Positions 26,378 to 35,549 of a stretch of 64,000 bases of DNA are shown here, piece by piece. The notes beneath the pieces are model-generated. The model was given only the letters and a program-made list of their open reading frames with translations, was not told the DNA's origin and ran no database searches. Origin of the DNA: Sphingobacterium sp. HMA12 (GTDB taxonomy: Bacteria > Bacteroidota > Bacteroidia > Sphingobacteriales > Sphingobacteriaceae); assembly GCF_002933815.1 (NCBI RefSeq), contig NZ_BEYR01000008.1:110746-174745 (forward strand), written 5' to 3'. How positions within the stretch are numbered: the stretch's first letter is position 1; each line of letters starts with the position of its first letter. The translations under genes were made by a program, and so were the position numbers.

Positions 26378-27466
26378 TTAATGATGTGCGTGTTCTTCAA
26401 CTGCCATTCCGATAAATAGGGATGACAACATCGTAAAGATAAAAGCTTGCAAAAACGCAACCAATAACTCCAAGAAAAACAACACTAGAGTTAACAACAT
26501 AGACACCCCGATACTACCACCGACGGTCAATTGTTGTTGAAATAAATAGACGATTGCGATCAACCCCATCACAACAGAGTGACCTGCAGTGATATTCGCA
26601 AACAAACGCAACATTAAGGAAAAGGGTTTAGTAAACATACCCAACACCTCAATTGGTGCTAAAATAAATTTAAAAGGAACTGGAACACCCGGCATCCAAA
26701 AAATGTGTTTCCAATAATCTTTATTCGCTTTAAAGTTGGTAATAAAGAAAGTGAATAAAGCCAAACACAAAGTTACCGTAATATTTCCTGTCACGTTAAA
26801 ACCTAGTGGAGTCATACCCAATAAGTTCAAAACAAAGATCAAGAAAAACACAGATAATAGATAAGGCATAAATTCTTTATAACGGTGGCCGATATTAGGA
26901 ACAGCCATTTCATCGCGTACATATAAAACCAAGGGCTCCAGAACACGACCGACTCCTTTAGGAAGGTTATTAACACCTTTCTTATAAGTTTTAGCTAAAC
27001 AGATAAAACCCCAGAACAATAAGAACGCCGCTAATAATAACCCCACCACATTTTTTGTAATCGAGAAATCGAGCGGTTTTGCATTTGTAGGGTGATGTGC
27101 TTCATCAAAGTTTAAGGTACCTGTAGCATCTGTTTTATAGATCTTACCGTGGTAAAGGGTATAGTATTGACCATTTTTCTCCACAACAGACTCGCCGTGA
27201 TGAAACTCACCAGAAGAAAAAACAACCAATCCATTATCAATAAGAATTACTGGCAATGGAAAACCATAATGTTTTCCTGCTTTTTGATCGGAAAACAAAG
27301 AAAAATAATGATCATCTTGTAAGTGATGTTGACTATACGCTTTGATTTCCTCAGCTTGGGTTTTAGGCGCATCCCCATGCGCTTCTTCAGCTGCTTTTAA
27401 GGTAAAAGGATTGACAGCAAGAAAAATTACTGCAAATAATAAAAGTGCTCTCTTAAGATTCACCAT
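26378..27466 (-). CDS. atpB: F1Fo ATP synthase a subunit with extended N-terminus
   Basis: 362 residues. A signal-like N-terminus (about 1-25) leads to a roughly 110-residue His-rich extracytoplasmic segment before the usual membrane core. Essential Arg287 is in 'MLRLFANITAGHSV', with 'GMTPLGFN' and 'LLVAFLQAFIFTML' helices. The long exported N-terminus is a known Bacteroidota trait. It conducts protons against the c-ring. Confidence 0.95.
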   Translation of the reverse strand: MVNLKRALLLFAVIFLAVNPFTLKAAEEAHGDAPKTQAEEIKAYSQHHLQDDHYFSLFSDQKAGKHYGFPLPVILIDNGLVVFSSGEFHHGESVVEKNGQYYTLYHGKIYKTDATGTLNFDEAHHPTNAKPLDFSITKNVVGLLLAAFLLFWGFICLAKTYKKGVNNLPKGVGRVLEPLVLYVRDEMAVPNIGHRYKEFMPYLLSVFFLIFVLNLLGMTPLGFNVTGNITVTLCLALFTFFITNFKANKDYWKHIFWMPGVPVPFKFILAPIEVLGMFTKPFSLMLRLFANITAGHSVVMGLIAIVYLFQQQLTVGGSIGVSMLLTLVLFFLELLVAFLQAFIFTMLSSLFIGMAVEEHAHH

Positions 27467-27560
27467 TTCAGATTACTATTGAATAATAAAAAATTTTGCG
27501 CAAAAATACAATTTTATTTGGCATAAATCACCATTTGTTTAAACTTTTTCCAAAAATAGT

Positions 27561-27959
27561 TTAAACCTTTTTATCTGCTTGATTTAAAGCGCTGAAAGCG
27601 ATGTATACATCGACAAACAAAGCGACAAAAAATACAACCAAAAAGTTATATTCGATGAAGTTGTTTTCAACGGTCTTTAACCCGTCTTTAACATAAATAT
27701 ACCCTGCAACACCCTTCAAGAGCACCAGCGCCAAAAATATGACACCTAATTTCTCAGGCATGGACCAGTTTGCAAAAAAGACCAACACCGCAACCAGCAA
27801 CGAAGAACAGCATCCAAATGCATACATACCAACGAGGCTGTAGGTAGTCTGTGACCAGTACTGCCCCATGTTCATACCAGATATCACTAAATAATGTGCA
27901 GCAAAACTTGCCACAAAGACGATAAGCAGTACAAGGACGCTTTTCAAATAACTATTCAT
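27561..27959 (-). CDS. Membrane protein of the ATP synthase operon, function unknown
   Basis: 132 residues from ATG 27959; an upstream extension of the frame lies inside the preceding gene. Four hydrophobic segments are visible (about 6-24, 38-62, 68-86, 98-120). It starts inside the last codons of the AtpZ/AtpI-type gene (8-base overlap) and is followed by atpB after 94 bases. Position and topology fit an AtpI-like assembly helper for the c-ring, but I see no diagnostic motif. Confidence 0.7.
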   Translation of the reverse strand: MNSYLKSVLVLLIVFVASFAAHYLVISGMNMGQYWSQTTYSLVGMYAFGCCSSLLVAVLVFFANWSMPEKLGVIFLALVLLKGVAGYIYVKDGLKTVENNFIEYNFLVVFFVALFVDVYIAFSALNQADKKV

Positions 27960-28179
27960 TCTTATTAATTTGATTTGCTTGCCTAATAAACTGATACAAA
28001 GACACAACCACTCCTAACAATGTCAATCCCTTCATCCCCCATTCACCCGCAATCGCATATTTATTGTCTAACCAACTTCCGACCCAGTAAAATAAATATA
28101 TTGTCACACCCATTTGAATCGGCATGGAAGTAAAAACAATCCATTTGTTAATTTTCTTATTGGTTTTTTCCTCTTTCAA
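27952..28179 (-). CDS. AtpZ/AtpI-family ATP synthase accessory protein
   Basis: 75 residues with two membrane helices (about 13-35 and 44-65) and the family pattern 'GVTIYLFYWVGSWLDNKY' between them. It opens the operon. The only in-frame start that keeps the first helix is TTG 28179, directly after an in-frame TAA. These proteins assist Fo assembly or Mg transport in other bacteria. Confidence 0.78.
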   Translation of the reverse strand: MKEEKTNKKINKWIVFTSMPIQMGVTIYLFYWVGSWLDNKYAIAGEWGMKGLTLLGVVVSLYQFIRQANQINKNE

Positions 28180-28200
28180 TTAGCTTAAATAAAAGGTTGA

Positions 28201-28208
28201 CAAATATA
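28201..28208 (-). promoter_or_regulatory. -7 element TATATTTG for the atp operon
   Basis: TAnnTTTG match in the 48-base gap between the helicase gene and the AtpZ/AtpI gene, giving a predicted leader of about 17 bases before TTG 28179. Confidence 0.45.
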
Positions 28209-28227
28209 CATCATAAATCCTTACCGA

Positions 28228-30453
28228 CTACAATCCTAAAACTTTTTGTCCAATTTTAATATCCGGATAGTCTATATCTGCGCCCAAAATCATCTTAAGT
28301 TCCGAAGATGATTTTTCTGGATTTGCTCGAATGACATCTAGGATACGGTCGAGCTTCTCTTGATCAATTAATTCAGTTGCTTCGACCTCCGTGCCTACAA
28401 AATTAATCAAATGCCCGTAAATTGTACCGGCTACCATCCCGCGCTTACCTGCTATATCAGCGATACTCATCCCTTCTTTAAACATTTCCAATGAAATATC
28501 TTTTGTATCCAACTTCTTCGCGCCTTCCTCATCAGCAATTTGAGCTGCCAGTACCTCCTTTTCTTTCGTTTTAACCTGAGCGGCTACATCAAGCATGGCT
28601 GTTTGAAAATCCTCTCTTTTGGACAGCGTTTCAGCAATAATTAAACAGTGCTGCAGTTGTTCACGTTTTCTTTTATAATCCAGCAATACCGCCTTTAGCT
28701 CATCGATATATTTTTTTGTTCGCTTACGGATCTGGTATTCTTCAATGTGCCTTGTCAACGCTTCGATAAGGTCCTTATCCATTCGAGGCAAAAACCAATT
28801 GACAGCGGCAGTGGAACGTTCACAGATCAGATCATAATCAATCGCATCCTTATCCCGGAGAAGATCATAAAGGACAACAATAAATTTATGTGCTACTTTC
28901 TCCTGCGTCTGGAGTTGTTTAACCACATCCTGAAAAAACTGAATGGCCTTTTCCTTCCCATCAATATTGCGTTCTTCCATTGATTTAAGCAGTTCTGAAG
29001 TCTCCGCCAAGAGTCCATCCCATCGAAAACCATTCATCAGAATCTGTCCAAGATAATTTCGTTGGCACTGTTCCAATATTTCATTGATATTGGACTGGGA
29101 ATGTGCCCGTTGTGCAAAATCAACCACCTGGTAATCCGTACGGATGGCATAAGATGGAATAATAGATTTAAGCACCAATCCATCCAGACTTGTCAGACGG
29201 CTCAAGGCAACGTAGACCTGTCCTGCAGCAAAAGAAGTACCCGCATCTATAATCGCCTTCTGGAAGGTCAATCCCTGGCTTTTATGAATGGTGATCGCCC
29301 AAGCTAATCGTAGCGGAAATTGAGAAAATGTACCTAGAATTTCTTCTTTGATCTGATCCTGTCCTTTATCATAGTTATAACGGATATTCTCCCAGGTTTC
29401 TCTTTTAACAGTCACCTCATCAGAACCATCTGGGAAAGTAACCGATACAGTACCATGTGCTGTATCTATATCCTTTACGGTACCTATTTTACCATTGTAA
29501 TACTTTCGCTCCTCACCAGAATCATTTCGGATAAACATCACCTGTGCACCTATTTTTAATGATAGCGTTTCCTCAGCGGGGTAAGATCCTTGTGCGAAGT
29601 CATCTTTTACGACGGCTTTTAAGTTGAGCATTTTCCCAGATAACGAGGCCAACTTTGCACTATTGATCTCGTCGGCATTTCGATTATGGGATGTCAATGT
29701 GATATATTGTTCCTCCTCTCTTGGCACGAAATCTTGCTGATAGTAGCCATTTAAGGTCGCCAGCATCTCACTGGTACATTGATTATTCCGTATCGCATTC
29801 AAAATCGAAATAAAGCCCTCGTCCTGCTGACGATAGATTTTATTAAGTTCTAACATGACCAAAGGGCTATCCCGTAAGATTTTTGCATTGAAGAAAAACA
29901 CCGAAGAATAATGATCGCGAAGGATGTTCCATTCCGCATCTTTGACCACGGGCGGTAATTGATATAAATCTCCGATAAACAATACCTGTAATCCACCGAA
30001 AGGCCGCATATCCCGGCGAACAGACTGTAATATCACATTGATCGCATCTAATGTATCTGCCCGTACCATGGAAACCTCATCAATAATCAATAGCTCCAGT
30101 TCCTGCAAAATCGCCCGTCTTTGTTTCGTTAGTTTTATTGTGCTGAATAAACGGGATTTATTATAGATATGACTATCCTGCTCATCCCAACGCAACTCAT
30201 AGTCCTCCACAAAAGTTCCAAAAGGAAGCCAAAATAAAGAGTGTAAAGTTGTACCACCTGCGTTCATGGCTGCTACACCCGTGGGCGCAGTAATTGCCAT
30301 CTTTTTATAGCTATGCTCACGGATATACTTCAGGAAAGTCGTCTTACCTGTACCTGCCTTTCCCGTAATAAATACATTCTGATTGGTTTGGTTAACAAAT
30401 GCAACAGCCTGCATAAATGCTGTGTTTTCCCGATCGACTTGAAAATTTGACAT
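28228..30453 (-). CDS. Pif1/RecD2-like SF1B DNA helicase with C-terminal HTH domain
   Basis: 741 residues. The ATPase core has Walker A 'GKAGTGKTT' (31-39), 'APTGVAAMNAGG', Walker B 'IIDEVSM' (123-129), 'GDLYQLPPV' and the late motif 'AITIHKSQGLTF'. A helical middle region follows, and a helix-turn-helix near 655-690 ('MFKEGMSIADIAGKRGM') fits HTH_40, common in Bacteroidota Pif1-like helicases. It probably unwinds 5'-3' at forks or structured DNA. It precedes the atp operon on the same strand with only 48 bases between, yet the function is unrelated. Confidence 0.9.
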   Translation of the reverse strand: MSNFQVDRENTAFMQAVAFVNQTNQNVFITGKAGTGKTTFLKYIREHSYKKMAITAPTGVAAMNAGGTTLHSLFWLPFGTFVEDYELRWDEQDSHIYNKSRLFSTIKLTKQRRAILQELELLIIDEVSMVRADTLDAINVILQSVRRDMRPFGGLQVLFIGDLYQLPPVVKDAEWNILRDHYSSVFFFNAKILRDSPLVMLELNKIYRQQDEGFISILNAIRNNQCTSEMLATLNGYYQQDFVPREEEQYITLTSHNRNADEINSAKLASLSGKMLNLKAVVKDDFAQGSYPAEETLSLKIGAQVMFIRNDSGEERKYYNGKIGTVKDIDTAHGTVSVTFPDGSDEVTVKRETWENIRYNYDKGQDQIKEEILGTFSQFPLRLAWAITIHKSQGLTFQKAIIDAGTSFAAGQVYVALSRLTSLDGLVLKSIIPSYAIRTDYQVVDFAQRAHSQSNINEILEQCQRNYLGQILMNGFRWDGLLAETSELLKSMEERNIDGKEKAIQFFQDVVKQLQTQEKVAHKFIVVLYDLLRDKDAIDYDLICERSTAAVNWFLPRMDKDLIEALTRHIEEYQIRKRTKKYIDELKAVLLDYKRKREQLQHCLIIAETLSKREDFQTAMLDVAAQVKTKEKEVLAAQIADEEGAKKLDTKDISLEMFKEGMSIADIAGKRGMVAGTIYGHLINFVGTEVEATELIDQEKLDRILDVIRANPEKSSSELKMILGADIDYPDIKIGQKVLGL

Positions 30454-30473
30454 ATCCTGAAATTAGATTGACC

Positions 30474-30481
30474 ACAAAACT
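30474..30481 (-). promoter_or_regulatory. -7 element TAGTTTTG for the helicase gene
   Basis: TAnnTTTG match with a predicted leader of about 16 bases before ATG 30453. Confidence 0.45.
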
Positions 30482-30652
30482 AAGGATTTCATTTTGAAAA
30501 CATATCCTATCCCTGCATTGTATACTTTATAAAAAAACGTGTTTTACTGATGATTTTATCAAAGCTAAAACGGTTAACTAAAAACATTAATGATTTTTTT
30601 CTATATTTAGCTGCTGAATTAAGGATCAATAAATTTTTAGAAATTTTATAAC

Positions 30653-31150
30653 ATGGCTATAGATAAAACCGCATTATTTGAAAAAGTGCAAGAAATGTTG
30701 ACATCCAAAGGGTTCAACATTGAGAAATCGGATGCAGCACGCCCTTGGGGTGGCTTTTTTGTTATCGACGAGTCGCAGGCACAGGAGTTTGCCAATGAGT
30801 ATTTCGGAGGATTGGATGTTCAGGAATTACGAATTTCTGGAAAATTAAGTCCAAAAATTCTGATCGTTGCACCAGACAAGAGACTTTCTTGGCAGTATCA
30901 CCATCGTCGGGCCGAAATCTGGCGTGTCATTCAAGGCAACGTGGGTGTTATGGTTTCTGATACAGATGAAGAATCTGTTGTCTCTACCTTAAAAGAAGGC
31001 GAAACGATCAGATTACGCCAGGGGCAACGTCACCGCTTAATCGGTTTGGACGGCTTTGGTATTTTAGCTGAAATTTGGCAACATACAGATGCCAATAACC
31101 CATCTGATGAGGACGATATCGTACGCGTTCAAGACGATTTTGGAAGATAG
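30653..31150 (+). CDS. Cupin protein related to the C-terminal domain of type II mannose-6-phosphate isomerase
   Basis: 165 residues. The cupin metal residues are visible: His83, His84 and Glu88 in 'QYHHRRAEIW', and His127 in 'GQRHRL'. 'RPWGGFFVID' near residue 30 is the entry motif of the phosphomannose-isomerase cupin. It is free-standing, without the pyrophosphorylase half, so it may isomerise a sugar phosphate; the substrate is unproven. The upstream region has only a near match (TATATTTA) to the -7 element. Confidence 0.82.
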   Translation: MAIDKTALFEKVQEMLTSKGFNIEKSDAARPWGGFFVIDESQAQEFANEYFGGLDVQELRISGKLSPKILIVAPDKRLSWQYHHRRAEIWRVIQGNVGVMVSDTDEESVVSTLKEGETIRLRQGQRHRLIGLDGFGILAEIWQHTDANNPSDEDDIVRVQDDFGR

Positions 31151-31460
31151 AAAGATCCCAAGCTATTTTTTACAAAGATTTCCAATTCAGCATTGGAAAT
31201 CTTTGTTCTCCCTCTTTATTTCCCTTAGGTAATCTCCCCCCAGTTGCGCACCATATTCCTATTTCACACAGCTTATTGATTTAATAATTCGTTAAATGTC
31301 AAGTCATTTATCGTATTCCCCTTTGCTATCCAGACTGGAATCACCTCTATTCATCCCATTTTGACCATTAATTAACCTGATGATGATTTCATCCAATAAA
31401 TTTAGCTGCCACAATCCTAATTTTTACTATTTTAGTATACGTATAATAAAATGTCACATT
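31151..31460. other. 310-base intergenic region with a terminator-like hairpin
   Basis: At 31172-31206 a perfect 14-bp stem ACAAAGATTTCCAA / TTGGAAATCTTTGT with a 7-base loop follows the cupin gene; the T run is interrupted (TTCTCCCTCTTT), so termination would be imperfect. The rest has no gene that I can support; upstream codons of the next frame (31380-31460) lack conservation features. No exact TAnnTTTG was found before 31461. Confidence 0.6.
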
Positions 31461-32201
31461 ATGAGCAACGATGAAAACAAAAGAAGTTCCGGGATATTAA
31501 ATAGTCTTAAAAAATTAATTTTCGAGGATGATCAGACAAGCTCCGCTACACCATCGCCGGCTCCGGTTCCACCTGCTCCGACTACAGAAAAATTAAGTAC
31601 TCCTGCACCAACATATAGGTCGGTACCGCCTCCCGTGCCCACCGGTAAAACTCCGCCTCCTATCCCCATAACAGCTAATGACGGTTCCACGGATCTCAAA
31701 GAAATGAAACTAAAAGTATACGCTATCCTGGAAAAACTCAATGAACAGGGAGTTGATTTTTTTGAAGTATGGAATGCTGCTGCTGCAATGGGAAAAGTAG
31801 AGGAAAATACCTTAAAAGCCGCATATACCTCCCTGAAGTTTGTCGATAGTTCATTATCGAAGGAAAAGCTTGTGGCAACTGGCACAAATTATGCTAATAA
31901 GCTTAAAGAAACCATTGCCAAAGAATCAGAACAGAAACAGGATGAAAAGAGAAGGACGGAACAGGACCGCACCATGGAGATCGCCAATTTGAACAGTGAA
32001 ATTAAAACCATAACAGAAAACATCAGCAAATTGCAGGATGATCTACAGAAAAAGCAAATCGCACTGGGACAAATTAATGAAAAGTACGAACCAAAAATTA
32101 AAGAAATCGAACAAAAAATAGCCATAGGCAACGCAGCCGTCGGTGAGGTTATTACCGAAATAAACAGCGCACTGCATATGATTAATCAATCAATTACATA
32201 A
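31461..32201 (+). CDS. Proline-rich coiled-coil protein, first gene of the SPFH-linked module
   Basis: 246 residues from ATG 31461 (the frame is open to 31380, but those codons read as spacer). Order: a short basic N-terminus ('SLKKLIFED'), a proline-rich stretch at about 30-70 holding 'PPPVP' and 'TPPPIP', a compact helical domain (about 78-150), and a coiled coil (about 155-225) rich in Lys, Glu and Gln. No signal peptide or membrane helix, so it is cytoplasmic. I recognise no named family. It is followed after 10 bases by a membrane coiled-coil gene. The TPPPIP motif recurs at the C-terminus of the SPFH protein encoded 5 kb away, and proline-rich segments are the usual ligands of GYF domains. 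Confidence 0.72.
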   Translation: MSNDENKRSSGILNSLKKLIFEDDQTSSATPSPAPVPPAPTTEKLSTPAPTYRSVPPPVPTGKTPPPIPITANDGSTDLKEMKLKVYAILEKLNEQGVDFFEVWNAAAAMGKVEENTLKAAYTSLKFVDSSLSKEKLVATGTNYANKLKETIAKESEQKQDEKRRTEQDRTMEIANLNSEIKTITENISKLQDDLQKKQIALGQINEKYEPKIKEIEQKIAIGNAAVGEVITEINSALHMINQSIT

Positions 32202-32211
32202 CTATAAATCA

Positions 32212-33321
32212 ATGGAAAGAAAAGACCAATACATTAATATTCCTGCTGAAATAAAGACACAGCTCCCGATATTTCAAGTTTTGGGAGACCATTTGCCCGC
32301 TCAATTAAAATCTCCGGAAGCAAAAAAGACGGTCTCTGCAATTTTCTTTTGGGCACTGATACTGGGGGGCGCATTTGCTTTTTTCAAATACCTGCCCATT
32401 ATGCTTGAATATGCCGGAAAGAGTATTTTATTTGTGATCTTCAGCATTATCCTGATCACCTTATTACTTCTAGCACCTAAGATTATTGCTCTACTACATC
32501 GCTTGGGTACCGTATTGCTTTTCAAAGGTGAGAAATCCATTATCAGAAACAATCCGATAGAGACCTTACAACTGTTGTCCCGTGATGCGAAAGACACCCT
32601 AAAACGTGTGAAGGAGAAGATCAGCAATGTGGATGGTGTGCGCATCGATATGATTCAAAGTGGTGAAACGGCACAAAAAACCGCCGAAGAAAAGTATACC
32701 TATGCAAAAAGGTTTACAGCAGAAGCTGCTAACCTTGACGAAAAATCAAAGGAGGAAGCGAGCAGGAATAATGCGGAAAAAGCCAACGCATATGCAAGAG
32801 ATGCTAAGGAAACACGTACCAAAGCTTTTCTGCTAGGTAAGGAAGGGGAATCAGAAGAACAAAATGCCCGTAGTTATGTGCAATACGCCAATCAGTTTGC
32901 GAAAGTATTGGAAGTCCTCAAAGACAATGAAAGTGCGGCCCGTATTTATGTAAGTACGCTGGATAGCAGCATCTCCATCATTTCGAAGAAGCTCGAAGCA
33001 ACGCAAAAAATGAAAAATGCGACGGATGGGCTTGCCGATGTATTTAATATTAAAGATGGCTGGGCTTTTCAGGAGGCAATGAATGCTGCTACAGGTGCCA
33101 TTAGCCAAAACATAGCATCCATTCGTTCCAACCTGGACTTCCTGGATCAAAACAACAACATCACCGTAGGCGGCGCTCCTTCACAGGGAGAATTGGAAGA
33201 ATTTATCCGTAAGGTTGACGAACGTAATTTAAAGGTGCTCAACGTCACACAAATGTCCGACGCAAGCTATGAACTCAAACCGGAGGAGAAAGTCGACAAG
33301 GGTTTTACATTACTGGATTAA
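32212..33321 (+). CDS. Two-helix membrane protein with long cytoplasmic coiled coil
   Basis: 369 residues. Two membrane helices (about 42-58 and 71-95) with a very short hairpin turn are followed by a long, charged, Ala/Lys/Glu-rich helical region (about 120-275) containing 'AEEKYTYAKRFTAEAANLDE'-type heptads, and a less ordered C-terminus. By charge both ends face the cytoplasm. No catalytic motif is seen. It resembles, in general form only, PspA- or TelA-like coiled-coil partners of membranes; I do not claim homology. It is tightly linked to both flanking genes (10 and 31 bases). Confidence 0.7.
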   Translation: MERKDQYINIPAEIKTQLPIFQVLGDHLPAQLKSPEAKKTVSAIFFWALILGGAFAFFKYLPIMLEYAGKSILFVIFSIILITLLLLAPKIIALLHRLGTVLLFKGEKSIIRNNPIETLQLLSRDAKDTLKRVKEKISNVDGVRIDMIQSGETAQKTAEEKYTYAKRFTAEAANLDEKSKEEASRNNAEKANAYARDAKETRTKAFLLGKEGESEEQNARSYVQYANQFAKVLEVLKDNESAARIYVSTLDSSISIISKKLEATQKMKNATDGLADVFNIKDGWAFQEAMNAATGAISQNIASIRSNLDFLDQNNNITVGGAPSQGELEEFIRKVDERNLKVLNVTQMSDASYELKPEEKVDKGFTLLD

Positions 33322-33352
33322 TTAACAAAACAATATCATATTATTCAAAATT

Positions 33353-34342
33353 ATGGAAGAGAAATCGACATGGGCTAGGTTAAGATGGCCTATTAAAGCA
33401 ATTATTATCGCAGTACCTATTCTTGCTATTGGCTACTGGGCTATGCAATCCGGCAAGTTTGACACCACGCTTGCAGTTAAACCAGACTCAACTAACATCA
33501 ATGCTACCGGCCCTGCAACCTCAGGATCAGAAAACATCCGCTCATTCAACTATCAACCTGAAAAGCCTGTTGACGGCGAGTATAAGGGTGTTGTTGAAGT
33601 AGGTGCTTCAGGCTTCAATTCTTTTGTTGTCAATATGGATAAAGAAAACCGTTGGGAAATCATTTCCAAAGATTTTGGTAAATCTTTTGCATATGAGGGC
33701 TTAGCCAACACCGAAGATATCCGCAAAGGGCTAAAGGATTATATTGGTATGATGCTCGATAAAGGTGTGAAGTCCAAAAACATTCACTTTGTGATCAGTT
33801 CCGGCGCCCAAAAAGAACCAAAAACAACCGTCATCAGTTCAGAACTTAGAAAGATGGGCTTCGTCGTGAATTTAGTGACAGCCGAACAAGAGGGGAAATT
33901 AGCGCTTAAATCTGTGCTCCCTAAATCTTACGAAGACAACTCGTTCGTTGTGGATATCGGTTCCGGTAACACCAAAATCTCCTGGATTGAAGGCGACACT
34001 AAATCTGTGGAAGCTCCAGGGGCAAAGTATTATGAAAAAGATCTAAAGGATGATGCTGTTTATGCGGAAGTAAAAAAATTAGGTGAGAAAATACCGGCTT
34101 CAAAAAGAGAAGTCTGCTTTATCATTGGTGGAGTTCCTTTCGAACTGGCATCTCAAACACGTCAAGGAGAAGAACGATTTACGGTATTGAACGATCCTGC
34201 TTCCTATAAAACTGACAAAATAAAAACTAAAAGCGGGGTCAACATCTACAAAGCGCTTAAAGATGCGACCAACTGCGATACCTTTGTATTTGATTGGGAT
34301 GCAAACTTTACGATTGGCTTCTTGCTTTCTTTAAATAAATAA
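33353..34342 (+). CDS. Membrane-anchored ASKHA/Ppx-GppA-fold protein
   Basis: 329 residues. A basic N-terminus (Lys4, Arg9, Arg11, Lys15) and one membrane helix (about 13-31) precede a Ser/Thr/Pro-rich linker, then an actin-like/exopolyphosphatase-like fold: 'GVVEVGASGFNSFVV' (79-93) as phosphate-1-type hairpin, 'HFVISSGAQ' (145-153), 'VTAEQEGKLAL' (175-185, comparable to the GppA 'SGEEEA' loop), and 'VVDIGSGNTKISW' (199-211) as phosphate 2. The acidic and glycine positions for nucleotide or polyphosphate binding look kept. By the positive-inside rule the domain would lie outside the cytoplasm, where ATP is absent, which makes its ligand puzzling. Third gene of the block. Confidence 0.72.
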   Translation: MEEKSTWARLRWPIKAIIIAVPILAIGYWAMQSGKFDTTLAVKPDSTNINATGPATSGSENIRSFNYQPEKPVDGEYKGVVEVGASGFNSFVVNMDKENRWEIISKDFGKSFAYEGLANTEDIRKGLKDYIGMMLDKGVKSKNIHFVISSGAQKEPKTTVISSELRKMGFVVNLVTAEQEGKLALKSVLPKSYEDNSFVVDIGSGNTKISWIEGDTKSVEAPGAKYYEKDLKDDAVYAEVKKLGEKIPASKREVCFIIGGVPFELASQTRQGEERFTVLNDPASYKTDKIKTKSGVNIYKALKDATNCDTFVFDWDANFTIGFLLSLNK

Positions 34343-34356
34343 TTACATTTTACAGC

Positions 34357-34404
34357 AGCAACAAAAAGAGCTATACTTTTCGAAATATAGCTCTTTTTGT
34401 TGCT
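34357..34404. terminator. Strong bidirectional terminator at the centre of the convergent module
   Basis: A perfect 19-bp stem starting AGCAACAAAAAGAGCTATA and closing with its complement around a 10-base loop. It serves both the three plus-strand genes and the zinc-ribbon/SPFH pair. Confidence 0.8.
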
Positions 34405-34417
34405 TTTATTGCGCCTA

Positions 34418-35527
34418 TTATCCCATAAAGCGCAATAGATAACATATAATAAGAATTAGTAATACCAAGAAAGCAATTTTCCAAAAGCTGTAGGGCCTTT
34501 GTCCATATACCTTACCGTTGAACGCATTAACCATGATCTGATAACTCTTGCCCTTGTACTGATAAGCTGAAAGCCATACGGGCAACAGAATATATTTCAA
34601 TTGGATCGACTTAAAATCGCTATCAATGGAATCAATGTCCTGGGTATCCCCTCCAATATCGTTTTCGACCTGCCGTTCAATTTCGCGATCCATAATAGTT
34701 CGGGCGGTTCGGGCCGCCACAACGTGGTCGACACTAAAAGTCTCTGCAATAAAACCACTCAGATACTGTTCGTTAAATGGCTTCAGGTAACTCAAGTTCC
34801 AGGGGCCAATTTTATCCGAAAATTTTTCGGGCAGCGAGGTCGATCCAGAGACAACGATATCTCTAAATTGGCTATAAATCGTTCCTGAAGCAGGATACCA
34901 GTTCGTGCGGCGCTCTTCATATTCCTCCGTTTCACCGTCAGAATTACGTCGTGTCCGTGTGATATAATAATATTCCCCACGGGATCCTTCATAAGAAGAA
35001 TGTACATCCGAATCGTATGACCAAAATGGGATGTATACGCCTTTCAACCGATCATTCCGCGTATTGAAAATCCGCTTGAAATCATTTGGAGCAAACCAGA
35101 CTTTCCCTGCCCATTGCGTTAATAAACCAAAGGCTTGTTTATAGTCCACTGAGAAAGGTACAAGTCCATGGGGTTTAACGATACGTTTTTGCTGATGATC
35201 AATAACCAACGGCGATGCGCAAAAGGCACACACATCTGCTGTAACATGCGGATTCAACCTCGAATTAGCCCCACAGTTGCTACAATGAACGACTTCCGCC
35301 AGATAGCTGTATCGCTCATCCGCGACACCTTCCATCGCTTTTCCAAAAACTTTATAATCCGTTGCTTCAATCTCCCCACCTTCCGGCATGTTATCCGCAA
35401 TTTCATTTTTAGTCCCACAATACGAACATTCCAGGTAGGAAGTTCCCGGTTGATAAGTCAAAACAGCACCACAACCTTGGCATTTTAACCCCCGCTCTAT
35501 TTCAGAGGTCTTCTCTTCAAAACTCAT
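34418..35527 (-). CDS. Zinc-ribbon membrane protein (YdjG-like)
   Basis: 369 residues. Two zinc ribbons open the chain: 'CQGCGAVL' with 'CSYCGTKN', then 'CSNCGAN' with 'CAFCASPL', eight cysteines in four CxxC pairs. A beta-rich middle domain ('GVYIPFWSYDSDVHSSYEG', 'LLPVWLSAYQYKGKSYQIMVN'-type) follows and one membrane helix ends the chain (about 348-366), so it is a tail-anchored protein facing the cytoplasm. TFIIB-type-ribbon proteins of this build commonly sit beside SPFH/'virion core' genes, as in Bacillus ydjG-ydjI, where they anchor the SPFH protein. It starts 22 bases after the SPFH gene. Confidence 0.82.
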   Translation of the reverse strand: MSFEEKTSEIERGLKCQGCGAVLTYQPGTSYLECSYCGTKNEIADNMPEGGEIEATDYKVFGKAMEGVADERYSYLAEVVHCSNCGANSRLNPHVTADVCAFCASPLVIDHQQKRIVKPHGLVPFSVDYKQAFGLLTQWAGKVWFAPNDFKRIFNTRNDRLKGVYIPFWSYDSDVHSSYEGSRGEYYYITRTRRNSDGETEEYEERRTNWYPASGTIYSQFRDIVVSGSTSLPEKFSDKIGPWNLSYLKPFNEQYLSGFIAETFSVDHVVAARTARTIMDREIERQVENDIGGDTQDIDSIDSDFKSIQLKYILLPVWLSAYQYKGKSYQIMVNAFNGKVYGQRPYSFWKIAFLVLLILIICYLLRFMG

Positions 35528-35549
35528 ACGCGTGATAGCACTTAGATCT

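Noticed and set aside
31532..31885. A 117-residue Gly/Val-rich minus-strand frame in the proline-rich gene
   Set aside because: Mirror of the proline codons on the opposite strand; no start signals.
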